Shown here: positions 6,883 through 13,913 of the stretch, piece after piece | How the letters are laid out: every line of letters starts with the position of its first letter | How positions within the stretch are numbered: the stretch's first letter is position 1 | Assembly: GCA_031551255.1 (NCBI GenBank) | Contig: JAVBNW010000079.1 | Coordinates: 1 to 25,726, forward strand | Direction of reading: 5' to 3' | From: JAVBNW01 sp031551255 | Lineage (GTDB): Bacteria; Bacillota; Clostridia; Christensenellales; UBA1750 | Length of the DNA: 25,726 bases | The notes under the pieces: generated by a model | Database searches by the model: none | The model's input: only the letters and a program-made list of their open reading frames with translations | Told to the model about the DNA's origin: nothing | Translations under genes and position numbers: made by a program

Positions 6883-7464
6883 TCATTTTTTCTTTAACGA
6901 CTTAACTACAAGTGAAATCCTGTAAACAGATGATACGAAGAACAGTGCAGTTATCGCAAAAGCGCATATACGCATCAAAAGCGTGTAATCAAGCGGCATA
7001 CATCTAAAAACAAACACTCCTGGAAGGAGCATTGTAAGTATCGCCGCTGTTTTTCCCAACTTGTCAAATACTACATGTGACCCGGAACCGTCATGCCGTA
7101 TTAACAGTTTAGAGGTAATAAAAAACTCAATATAACTGAATAACAAAGCAAAGAGAAACCATGCGGGTAATTTATCAAAGTATACAAAGATGCCGACAGT
7201 TCCCATCACATAAACCAAATCTGCGGTGAGGTCGAGTTTTGCTCCCTGTACAGATGAAAGATTCATCTTCCGGGCCACACGACCGTCGATAATATCCGAT
7301 AAAATGATAGCAGAGAAGCAAAATATCAGATACGCATTACTAACGTAATATTGGTTGTTAATAACACTGCAATAAAAAACAGTATATGAAAGAACCACAA
7401 GCATGGCGGTGAATGCTATACGAGATAAAGTAATTATGTTTGGTATGCTCGTTCGCAACGTCAT
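6883..7464 (-). CDS. CDP-alcohol phosphatidyltransferase family membrane protein (cassette passenger)
   Basis: 193-residue integral membrane enzyme of the CDP-OH phosphatidyltransferase family, which moves a phosphatidyl group from CDP-diacylglycerol to an alcohol (as PgsA, PssA and cardiolipin synthases of this type do). The full signature D-x2-D-G-x2-A-R-x8-G-x3-D-x3-D is present: Asp57, Asp60, Gly61, Ala64, Arg65, Gly74, Asp78, Asp82. Several hydrophobic helices follow. The open frame extends upstream to 7539, but the ATG at 7464 has a perfect AGGAGG at 7-nt spacing and is chosen. The acceptor alcohol is unknown. The gene is much more AT-rich than its neighbours and lies alone inside the inverted-repeat element, which points to horizontal acquisition. 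Confidence 0.88.
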   Translation of the reverse strand: MTLRTSIPNIITLSRIAFTAMLVVLSYTVFYCSVINNQYYVSNAYLIFCFSAIILSDIIDGRVARKMNLSSVQGAKLDLTADLVYVMGTVGIFVYFDKLPAWFLFALLFSYIEFFITSKLLIRHDGSGSHVVFDKLGKTAAILTMLLPGVFVFRCMPLDYTLLMRICAFAITALFFVSSVYRISLVVKSLKKK

Positions 7465-7655
7465 AATAGTCCTCCTATATAATAAAATCGCTCTTATATA
7501 GCTATTATGCGACATTAAGGTTTGCAAATCGAGATTCACATGATATAAATATTCGGAATGCTTGCTGGACTACGGGGGTAATTTATAGCTGGGATGTTCG
7601 CCTGTTAAGGGCTGGCTTTTTGCCCAAACACTAACTTAACGGACTTTGTTCCTAA

Positions 7656-7701
7656 ATTAAGATAAGAGACGAGTTTTTGTCAGTTCGTCTCTTATCTTAA
7701 T
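7656..7701. repeat. perfect 17-bp palindrome (12-bp loop) at cassette right end
   Basis: Arms ATTAAGATAAGAGACGA (7656-7672) and its exact complement (7685-7701). The outer part of the right arm is the inner part of the terminal repeat, so the end of the element can fold on itself. No good U-run follows on either strand, which argues against a simple terminator. Confidence 0.85.
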
Positions 7702-7711
7702 GACATTGGGC
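7691..7711 (-). repeat. right terminal inverted repeat of the cassette
   Basis: Reverse complement of the left end with one mismatch. Its inner half also forms the right arm of the 17-bp palindrome at 7656-7701. Confidence 0.85.
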
Positions 7712-7743
7712 AGGCGCCCCCTTCTTTTTGCACGTGAGCGGCG

Positions 7744-10242
7744 TCAATCCGTGCGCACGGTATAGTAGGGCGTCGCGCAGTCCGGGCTGAACACGCCCGG
7801 GTGCACGAATGCGTTGCCGTGATTATCCACCCCGGCGAAGTACAGCATCAAATTCCAGCGCGCGTCGATATAGCCGCCGGGAACGACGCCGGTAAACTCG
7901 TCCCCTTCCCTCTCCATGGAAAGCTCGTGAAACAATCCTTCGCGGTGGTTCATGTTGCGGTAGAACAGCGTCGCCTTATCCACATCCGAAAAGGCGGAAA
8001 CCTTGAGCTTTACCACGAGATCCGCGCCGGGGACATGGCGCTCGGGAACGAGCGCGTTGGTTTGCACGTGGGGGGCGCGCTGGTCGATGAAGGTTTCAAC
8101 CGGCTCTTGCGAGATGGTTCTGAGCTTTGCGAGATCCGCCTCGAGCTCCGGCAACCTGTCCTTCCACGTTCCGCATTTGCCGATATACTCTTCGTTGCCA
8201 AGACGGAACTCCAGCTTTTCGTTGTAGGGGGCTCCCGCATTGGAAAGCTCGCGCCAAAACCCCAGCGCCTTTTCCATCGCATAAAGGGATTTCCCCGCCT
8301 CGAGCGCATCGCGGCTCACGTTGTACACTGCCAAATGGTAGGCTGCGGTGATCTTCCACGCGTGATATTCCGCCAGCGCGGTCAGCATCGCAAGATCCGT
8401 TGCCGCCGACCTTCCCTCCGGCGTGGAGCTTATGTCGCCGCACTCGGCGAGTGCGCAGCGGGTGGCCCTCGCCAAATGCGTCAGCCATTCCCGCGCCTGC
8501 AGCGGCGTATACTTTGCCGCAAGCTTATCCTCCAACACGTTGCGCGCGCATTGGTCGACCGATATGAAGAGCTGCTCGTCGCTGGGCAGCGCGCTGCCGT
8601 AGGAAATGTCGCCATATTGCTTTACGTAGTTGTTCTGCGCGAACAGCGCGCCTCCAGTGCACAGTTCCGGCCAGTACTGCTCTGATGGGTGCACGGGCAT
8701 ATGCAGCGTGGTAATCAGCGGCAAAACCCTGCTCGCCGCCATCACCGCGTGCATCAGCGCCCTTCCCCGCTTCTCGCCGAAGCGCTTTTCGTACTCCAGA
8801 AGGATAAAATCATCAGAAAGCTCGCGGTTGTAGCCCGCCCTGCCGAAGCACAGATACCACGCCCAATAGCGCTCATCTTCGAAATCTCCGCCGCGGTACG
8901 CGGGGTCGCCAAAGATCGGCCAATCCTCGCCCTCAATGCTGGACATGCCACCCTTGAGCGAAAGCGGAGCGGTAATTTCAAAGCCGTCTCCATTCGCGTC
9001 GAAAAGGCTCTGCGAAAAGCGGCGCGCGTAGTCGATGTCTCCCCATAAAAACAGCGTGCTGGAGCCGTAGTTCCACATCCGGTAGATCATCTGGTACACC
9101 ACCGGGCGCGTGAGCAAATCGCCGTAGCCATAGCGCTGAGAGCTGTTGTAATTGGCGATGCGCTTGCGTTCCTCCGTGCGAAGGACCGGGATGTGATACG
9201 GCAGCGGCAAATGCTCGCACCAGTATTTTGTGGATACGAGCAATTCGAGATCCTGCTCCATCGCATAGGCGATAAGCGCGGGCGTGAGGCCCTTGGCGCG
9301 CAGATTCAGCTTCACGCGGCGCTGTGCGCCCGCAAGCGCATCGATGAGCTTGCGCCAGAACGGATCGCTGGATTCTTCGCCGCCCACGCCCGCCTCATGG
9401 TTGATGCGCAGTTGCACGACGTCGATTTCCGGGCAGCGGTTCACCAGTTCGCGCAAGCCGTCGGCGCAATATGCGCTAAGCGCTTCCTCTCCCTCGGGAA
9501 GGCCGACGACCGTCAGCTTTTGCTGCTTTGTCCACGGAACCTGCTGCCAAGTCGCAAACTCGAACGACACGCAGTATTTGTGGCAGATCCGCCCGATCAT
9601 GCGCAGGGTGCTAAGGTTGCGGGCCTTGCCTTCCTCCGACGCGGCCGCATCGTCAAGCGTTACGCCCTCGTACCCCGGCACATCCACAAAGAACGGATAC
9701 GGCGGGGACAGATAAGCCGTATCGAAGCCCACGATCAGCACAAAGCGGTTAAAATGGCTCGTCAACAAGCGCTTGCAGTAATACTCCCAAAATTCTTCGG
9801 AATAAAACCACCCGTCGTCCCTATGGCTGAGCAAAAAACGGCTTACCGCGCGCACGTTGTTCTGCGGGTGCAAAAACATCTCAAAATCCTGCGTCAGCGC
9901 AGCCGCGCCCTGGCGCTCGATCCTCGCTGCGAGCTCGAACAGCGCATAGCAAAGGCCCAGTTCGTCGCCACCCGCGGCAATCACCATGCGCTGCCCGCCC
10001 ATCACCGAAGACTGCAGCATCATGGTTTCCGGTTCAAAGGCATCTCTAAGCGCCTCAGGAATGTGTTTTTCCATATACGGGCGCGTCGTCTCGCCCACGC
10101 ACAGCACGACATCCGCGGTTCCCACGCGCCAGTGGTGGGCGGTGATCATCGACTGGCCAGCGTGCAAAAGCGCGGCGGCCACTTCGGAAAGCGCATAGTT
10201 AACCGCAGGATGATCGGACTTTTGTACCAGAAGAATTTTCAT
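7744..10242 (-). CDS. uncharacterised large glycosidase-like protein
   Basis: 832 residues, no signal peptide. I do not recognise a named family with certainty. The first ~115 residues are an alpha/beta domain (MKILLVQKSDHPAVNYAL ... GGDELGLCYALFELA) of the kind placed before the barrel in GH20/GH67/GH115 enzymes. Residues ~130-480 look like a TIM barrel rich in Trp and Tyr (FNRFVLIVGFDTAYL, SFEFATWQQVPW, VQLRINHEAGVGGEES, LFLWGDIDYARRF). A helical part follows, and a C-terminal beta domain (about 735-832, with a DARWNLMLYF strand). A catalytic acid pair cannot be assigned. The ribosome site AGGAGGG precedes the ATG, which lies 9 bp after the upstream gene, so the two form an operon. It probably acts on imported uronic-acid or decorated oligosaccharides, by inference only. 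Confidence 0.7.
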   Translation of the reverse strand: MKILLVQKSDHPAVNYALSEVAAALLHAGQSMITAHHWRVGTADVVLCVGETTRPYMEKHIPEALRDAFEPETMMLQSSVMGGQRMVIAAGGDELGLCYALFELAARIERQGAAALTQDFEMFLHPQNNVRAVSRFLLSHRDDGWFYSEEFWEYYCKRLLTSHFNRFVLIVGFDTAYLSPPYPFFVDVPGYEGVTLDDAAASEEGKARNLSTLRMIGRICHKYCVSFEFATWQQVPWTKQQKLTVVGLPEGEEALSAYCADGLRELVNRCPEIDVVQLRINHEAGVGGEESSDPFWRKLIDALAGAQRRVKLNLRAKGLTPALIAYAMEQDLELLVSTKYWCEHLPLPYHIPVLRTEERKRIANYNSSQRYGYGDLLTRPVVYQMIYRMWNYGSSTLFLWGDIDYARRFSQSLFDANGDGFEITAPLSLKGGMSSIEGEDWPIFGDPAYRGGDFEDERYWAWYLCFGRAGYNRELSDDFILLEYEKRFGEKRGRALMHAVMAASRVLPLITTLHMPVHPSEQYWPELCTGGALFAQNNYVKQYGDISYGSALPSDEQLFISVDQCARNVLEDKLAAKYTPLQAREWLTHLARATRCALAECGDISSTPEGRSAATDLAMLTALAEYHAWKITAAYHLAVYNVSRDALEAGKSLYAMEKALGFWRELSNAGAPYNEKLEFRLGNEEYIGKCGTWKDRLPELEADLAKLRTISQEPVETFIDQRAPHVQTNALVPERHVPGADLVVKLKVSAFSDVDKATLFYRNMNHREGLFHELSMEREGDEFTGVVPGGYIDARWNLMLYFAGVDNHGNAFVHPGVFSPDCATPYYTVRTD

Positions 10243-10251
10243 GGAGCCCTC

Positions 10252-12261
10252 CTATTCGATTGCGATAGCCTCAAAGGCGTGAAGCGTATCCACGGCGATT
10301 CTAAGCACGCCGCTTTCGTAAACATGCGCAAGCTCTTGGCCTGAAACCAGGCTCGCCACCCTCGCCGGAGCATGGTCGCAGGGGACGCGCACGGAAATGT
10401 CATGCATAGGCACGGGCGGGTAAAACGATGTGGAAAAGTGCCCCGAACCGTTTACAAGATGCACCAGGCGGTAACGCTTTTGCGCATCCTGCATGTAGGT
10501 AATCTCCACCATCGGCGAGCAATCAGACGCCGACTTTGCGCCGATCTCGCCTTCCAGCAGATCCCATACGAACAATGCCGTGTTCGGATACCCCTGCCGA
10601 AGAAACAGCCTGCCCGGCAGCCATGGAACAAAGACCGCCTTACCCTTGCCGTATGTACGCGTCACATACGCGGGTGCGCCGCCGAAGAACGTGGGGTAAC
10701 ACATTTCCGGCGGGCCGTAGGGCTGTGGTGGGATCATCGGCGCGTGCGCCGCAACATCGCCTGAATAGCTTGCATAGGTGTAGTCCCCGTCGATGTACAG
10801 TAGGTCGATATCCTCAAACCTCGCAAAGCCCCGCTTGTCGCCCATGTCAAAATACGCGCCGCGGGCGTTGTGGGAAACCCCGCAGGATGTGACGCCCAGG
10901 CACGCAAGCATCGGGCTGTCGAGCGGCTCGTTGTTGTCGAAAAATCCGCTGCGCCCCGTCGCCAGCACCGTGCCGCCTTTGTGGGTAAACGCATCCACCG
11001 CCGCCGCGGATTCGCGGCTCATGTTTTGCGCATCGGCCACGATCAGCGCCTTGTACTGCGAAAGGTCGTTGGCCTGCAGGCGGTTGGCGAGGATTACGTC
11101 AAAGAAAAAGTGCCCTTCGCTTAGCATGCGAAACAGCCCTTGCGCCTCTCGCTTGTCGTTTACCCTTCCGCGCTCGGGCAGCACGAGCGCGATATCGGCG
11201 AGCGAATGGTTGTCGTGGTAATAGCGCTCGTTGCGCTTGTGGTAGGCAAACGCGCGCTTCACCGGCGCATAGCCCGACCTATCCTGATGGTTGTCGAGCC
11301 TGCCGATCAGGTAATAATCCACCTGCCCGCCGTTGGCGAGGCTTTGCCAAAGCCTGAGCTCTTGCTGATCCGGCGCGACGGCGACGTGACGCGTGGGGAA
11401 GTCGATAAAATCCACCGACGTGTTGCTGGAGATCATGCCCTTGTAAGAGCCCCTTACGTACTTCGTATTTTCGCTGGCGTCGTACGCCCAATGCGGCAGC
11501 GCCCTATCCAGCGCCGTGTTGGATTCCTGCCGGTAGTAGCCCGTTTCATACGATACGGTGTCGTTGCTGATGAGCATGTCGGGCTTTAGGCCATGGATCA
11601 GGTCGTATAAGCGCCGGTTATATTCTGCTACGATTTCCTGCTTAAACAGCAGGTATTTCGCGTACGCAGGGGCGTCCCGGTCGGCAGCTTTGGGCAGGTT
11701 TAGGCCATATCGCTCGCGAAACATGCGCCTGCACGACGCGCATTGGCAGATGCCATAGTTATTATGCGCATAATCCGTGCTTACAAAACCCGCCATGTTG
11801 AAGAACATGCCGTCAAAATCCAGAGAGGTAACCGCTTCTTTGATGATTTCGGGCACGAGCTTTTGCTGATAATCGCCGCAAATGCAGGCGGTAACGTTGC
11901 CATAATAATCGATAATCTCTCCCTTGGGCGATACATATGCCCATTCGGGATGTCTTTCATAGATCTCCCTGCGCACCTTGGAAAAATCGCAGCGCGCGAT
12001 CACCTTAATGCCCGCCTCGTGGCAGGCCGAAATGATCGTTTCGAGGCTGTCGCCCTTAAGATACGGGCTTTGATGATGATAATCAAGCTTGGTCGGGTAG
12101 CTGGCGATGATGCCGGCGACGTTGATCTTGACGATCGTAGCATCAAAGGCCTGTAAGTCCTTCACATATTGCTCCGCATCGATATCCAGCATGTCCGTCT
12201 CCCTAAGGTTGGTCTGGATCATGCGCCACGGATAACCGTCCCACCAGTGTTTCACGGGCAC
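10252..12261 (-). CDS. putative glycoside hydrolase (hGH6-like barrel plus beta-galactosidase trimerisation-type domain)
   Basis: About 669 residues, cytoplasmic. The N-terminal barrel (roughly 20-320) reads like the 'hypothetical glycosyl hydrolase 6' family: DATIVKINVAGIIASYP, HEAGIKVIARCDFSKV, SPKGEIIDYYGNVTACICGDYQ, LDFDGMFFNMAGF and the Cys-rich YGICQCASCRRMF. Next comes a class-I-amidotransferase-like domain as in GH42 middle domains (YKALIVADAQNMSRESAAAV ... GGTVLATG), then a small beta domain. The frame opens at GTG 12300 without a ribosome site. GTG at 12261, with GAGG 8 nt upstream, or GTG at 12255 is a better start, giving VPVKHWWDGYPW or VKHWWDGYPW. First gene of the operon with the 832-residue protein; a promoter lies at 12363-12393. 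Confidence 0.72.
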   Translation of the reverse strand: MPVKHWWDGYPWRMIQTNLRETDMLDIDAEQYVKDLQAFDATIVKINVAGIIASYPTKLDYHHQSPYLKGDSLETIISACHEAGIKVIARCDFSKVRREIYERHPEWAYVSPKGEIIDYYGNVTACICGDYQQKLVPEIIKEAVTSLDFDGMFFNMAGFVSTDYAHNNYGICQCASCRRMFRERYGLNLPKAADRDAPAYAKYLLFKQEIVAEYNRRLYDLIHGLKPDMLISNDTVSYETGYYRQESNTALDRALPHWAYDASENTKYVRGSYKGMISSNTSVDFIDFPTRHVAVAPDQQELRLWQSLANGGQVDYYLIGRLDNHQDRSGYAPVKRAFAYHKRNERYYHDNHSLADIALVLPERGRVNDKREAQGLFRMLSEGHFFFDVILANRLQANDLSQYKALIVADAQNMSRESAAAVDAFTHKGGTVLATGRSGFFDNNEPLDSPMLACLGVTSCGVSHNARGAYFDMGDKRGFARFEDIDLLYIDGDYTYASYSGDVAAHAPMIPPQPYGPPEMCYPTFFGGAPAYVTRTYGKGKAVFVPWLPGRLFLRQGYPNTALFVWDLLEGEIGAKSASDCSPMVEITYMQDAQKRYRLVHLVNGSGHFSTSFYPPVPMHDISVRVPCDHAPARVASLVSGQELAHVYESGVLRIAVDTLHAFEAIAIE

Positions 12262-12318
12262 CCACCTTCCCTCTGTTTGTTTCGCGCCGTTGCCTTGCAC
12301 CGGCGCACTTTACACGGC

Positions 12319-12340
12319 GCGGGGCGTTCACCGGCCCCGC
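12319..12340 (-). promoter_or_regulatory. GC-rich leader hairpin before the glycosidase operon
   Basis: 7-bp perfect stem GCGGGGC/GCCCCGC with an 8-nt loop, between the promoter and the start codon. No U-run follows, so it is not a terminator; it may slow translation or stabilise the mRNA. Confidence 0.4.
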
Positions 12341-12362
12341 CGTACAGTTTTATGGCAAAACC

Positions 12363-12393
12363 ATTATAACATGGCTTTTTATAGGATTGCCAA
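12363..12393 (-). promoter_or_regulatory. promoter of the glycosidase operon
   Basis: Perfect TATAAT on the minus strand (12363-12368), with TTGGCA at 12388-12393. The 19-bp spacer is long. The leader would be about 95 nt. Confidence 0.55.
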
Positions 12394-12417
12394 CGTTCAA
12401 GGTTACTTTTCCCGCAG

Positions 12418-12440
12418 GAAAAAAGCGGCCGAAGCCGCTC
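12418..12440 (-). terminator. intrinsic terminator after the aminotransferase gene
   Basis: AGCGGC-CGAA... hairpin (stem AGCGGC 12424-12429, GCCGCT 12434-12439) followed on the minus strand by six U. It lies 26 bp beyond the aminotransferase stop. A CTTTT tail on the other side makes it partly bidirectional. Confidence 0.75.
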
Positions 12441-12466
12441 TTTTGATGTAGATGCCCTATAAAGAG

Positions 12467-13609
12467 TTACGCTTCAAAGGCCTTCAGATAAGCGCCTATG
12501 CCCGCGCCCTCGCCAACCTTCGCACCGCAGCGGCGCAGCGCGCGTTCGATCGCTCCTACTGCCGTTACCATGTCGTTGACGTCGATGTTGCCCATATGCC
12601 CCATGCGGAACGCCTTGCCCGCATAAGCGCCCAGCGCCCCCGCGACAATCACGCCCTCCTCGATCATGGCGTTGCGGAACGCGAGGTCGTTGACGCCTTC
12701 GGGGTAGATCAAGTTTGAAAGCGTAACCGCGCGGCACTCCGGAGCCGCGAGAACCGAAAGGCCCATCGCCTCAAAGGCAGCATGCAGGGCCTTTGCGTTT
12801 TTCAGGTGCCTTTGGTAGCGCTCCTTGAGCCCCTCTTGCCGAATCATCCGCACGCTTTCCGCCAGCGCCCACACAAGGTTGATGGCCGGGGTAGCGAAGT
12901 ATTTGGAGGTATCCTCCATAATCGGCATCCACCGGTCGAAGTCGACATAATATTCGGGGATCGTGCCAAGCTGCTCCCTGCGCGCGAGCGCTTTCTTGCC
13001 CGCCCATAGGATCAACAGGCCGGGGCATACGCCAAAGGCCTTTTGAGAACCGGTAAAGAGTATGTCGATATTCATGCCGTCCACATCTTCGTACTCGCCC
13101 GCGGTAGCAGCCACGCCGTCCACGATATACAGGGTGTCGGGATGTTTTTTCATCATGGCGCCGATGGCGGCAATGTCCGCGCAGGCGGCGGTAGACGTAT
13201 CCACATGCGTAACGGTAACCGCCGCATAGGGCTTTTCCGCAAGCTTTTTGTCGATTTCTTCGACGGAAACCACCTTGCCCCATTCGGCCTGCAAAAGATC
13301 CACATTCAACCCCTTGCGGGTGCAGATATCGATAAAGCGGTCGCCGAAGAAGCCGTTGCTGACGATTAGGACATTATCGCCGCGCTTTGTCGAGTTGGCG
13401 ATCGCCATTTCCATCGCCAAGGTACCGGTTCCGGCGATGGGAAACACCTGGCCGGAACAGTGAAACATCGCCTTGAGATCTTCGATCAGCTTCTTGTAGT
13501 CCTTCACAAACCTCGGGTCGCCAAACGCCTGAATCTCCCTGCCCATCTCTTCTTGGATCGATTTGACGACAGGCGTCGGCCCCGGGATCATCACAAGCCT
13601 TTTTTCCAC
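12467..13609 (-). CDS. class V PLP aminotransferase (alanine/serine-glyoxylate type)
   Basis: 380-residue PLP enzyme of the alanine-glyoxylate/serine-pyruvate aminotransferase family (PucG/AGXT-like), which transfers amino groups between alanine, serine or a ureido donor and glyoxylate or pyruvate. Seen: MIPGPTPV near the start, AGTGTLAMEMA (phosphate-binding turn), THVDTSTAA, YIVDGVAATAGEY with the PLP-ring Asp, and FTGSQKAFGVCPG with the Schiff-base Lys190. The frame is open to 13702, but a GTG at 13609 has GAGGAGG at 8-nt spacing and gives the family-typical N-terminus MEKRLVMIPGPTPV. The upstream Glu/Asp-rich stretch would be the untranslated leader. The exact substrate is not decided. 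Downstream of ald on the same strand, separated by palindromes. Confidence 0.88.
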   Translation of the reverse strand: MEKRLVMIPGPTPVVKSIQEEMGREIQAFGDPRFVKDYKKLIEDLKAMFHCSGQVFPIAGTGTLAMEMAIANSTKRGDNVLIVSNGFFGDRFIDICTRKGLNVDLLQAEWGKVVSVEEIDKKLAEKPYAAVTVTHVDTSTAACADIAAIGAMMKKHPDTLYIVDGVAATAGEYEDVDGMNIDILFTGSQKAFGVCPGLLILWAGKKALARREQLGTIPEYYVDFDRWMPIMEDTSKYFATPAINLVWALAESVRMIRQEGLKERYQRHLKNAKALHAAFEAMGLSVLAAPECRAVTLSNLIYPEGVNDLAFRNAMIEEGVIVAGALGAYAGKAFRMGHMGNIDVNDMVTAVGAIERALRRCGAKVGEGAGIGAYLKAFEA

Positions 13610-13710
13610 GTCGTAATCCTCCTCGTCCTCCATGCCCATAAGGCTTTCTTCATCGCCAGAATACCACGGTGTTTTTCCACATGTCAACTCGTCGGGGCGC
13701 ACTGCGCTCT

Positions 13711-13744
13711 ATTCCCGCAAAACACTGCGGTGTTTCACGGGAAT
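13711..13744 (-). repeat. imperfect palindrome 1 of the ald-aminotransferase spacer
   Basis: 15-bp arms around TGCG. Two positions mismatch on the plus strand but form G-U pairs in minus-strand RNA, which is the direction of transcription of both flanking genes. Confidence 0.7.
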
Positions 13745-13766
13745 TGCCGCTTCGTGGCCCCTCCTC

Positions 13767-13798
13767 TTCCCACAAAACGCTGAGGCGTCTTGTGGGAG
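13767..13798 (-). repeat. imperfect palindrome 2 of the ald-aminotransferase spacer
   Basis: 12-bp core arms CCCACAAAACGC/GCGTCTTGTGGG around TGAG. The single plus-strand mismatch becomes a G-U pair in minus-strand RNA. Similar in plan and sequence to palindromes 1 and 3 (CAAAAC...CTGAGGCG). Confidence 0.7.
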
Positions 13799-13855
13799 AA
13801 AGAAGAACGAGGAACGCGCGCTCCCGCTTCCTTATCCGTCGTTCTTTTACTCCTC

Positions 13856-13875
13856 AAAATCGCCTCAGTGGTTTT
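13856..13875. repeat. imperfect palindrome 3, inverted relative to 1 and 2
   Basis: AAAATCGC-CTCA-GTGGTTTT. In reverse complement it reads AAAACCACTGAGGCGATTTT and lines up with the cores of palindromes 1 and 2. It lies about 40 nt after the ald stop. Confidence 0.55.
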
Positions 13876-13913
13876 GTTAAGGAAACGGTTAAGTTACAAC
13901 CTAACCTATGATA

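Larger units (their letters stand above)
6708..7711. mobile_element. transposase-less mobile insertion cassette carrying a CDP-alcohol phosphatidyltransferase
   Basis: A 1004-bp segment bounded by inverted repeats. The first 16 bp are perfect (GCCCAATGTCATTAAG at 6708-6723 and its reverse complement at 7696-7711), and the match extends to 20 of 21. Directly outside both ends is AGGC (6704-6707 and 7712-7715), a possible 4-bp target duplication. The interior is clearly more AT-rich than its surroundings and holds one gene on the minus strand, with no transposase. The ends resemble, from memory, those of IS4/IS231-group elements (CATCAACTTAAG-like). Passenger genes between IS231-type ends without a transposase are known as mobile insertion cassettes in the Bacillus cereus group. 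The repeats are seen; the family assignment is inference. Confidence 0.75.
7465..7743. other. intergenic region: cassette right end and junction
   Basis: No gene. 7465-7711 is the AT-rich upstream region of the passenger gene and the right end of the cassette. It also contains an inverted pair GTTAAG (7604-7609)/CTTAAC (7635-7640), and GCCCAAACACTAACTTAACGG (7622-7642), which looks like a decayed copy of the cassette end. 7712-7743 is GC-rich flank that reaches the stop of the next minus-strand gene. Confidence 0.6.
13610..13913. other. spacer between ald and the aminotransferase gene
   Basis: 304 bp without a supported gene. It holds three related palindromes (listed separately) and perhaps a fourth decayed copy near 13661-13680. 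A CGGTTAA/TTAACCG inverted pair (13886-13892, 13914-13920) overlaps the ald stop. No clear promoter for the aminotransferase was found. Confidence 0.6.

Noticed and set aside
7465..7539. N-terminal extension of the CDP-alcohol phosphatidyltransferase to 7539
   Set aside because: The ATG at 7464 has a perfect AGGAGG at 7 nt; the extension has no ribosome site.
7622..7642. A second internal copy of the cassette end
   Set aside because: Similarity is partial (GCCCAA plus a TAACTTAAC stretch) and could be chance; kept only as a note in the intergenic entry.
13610..13702. N-terminal extension of the aminotransferase
   Set aside because: The GAGGAGG in this stretch fits a GTG start at 13609, which gives the family-typical N-terminus; the extension is a Glu/Asp-rich run without homology.
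13711..13875. CRISPR array
   Set aside because: The units are imperfect palindromes, diverged, differently spaced and in mixed orientation, with no constant-length spacers and no cas genes.
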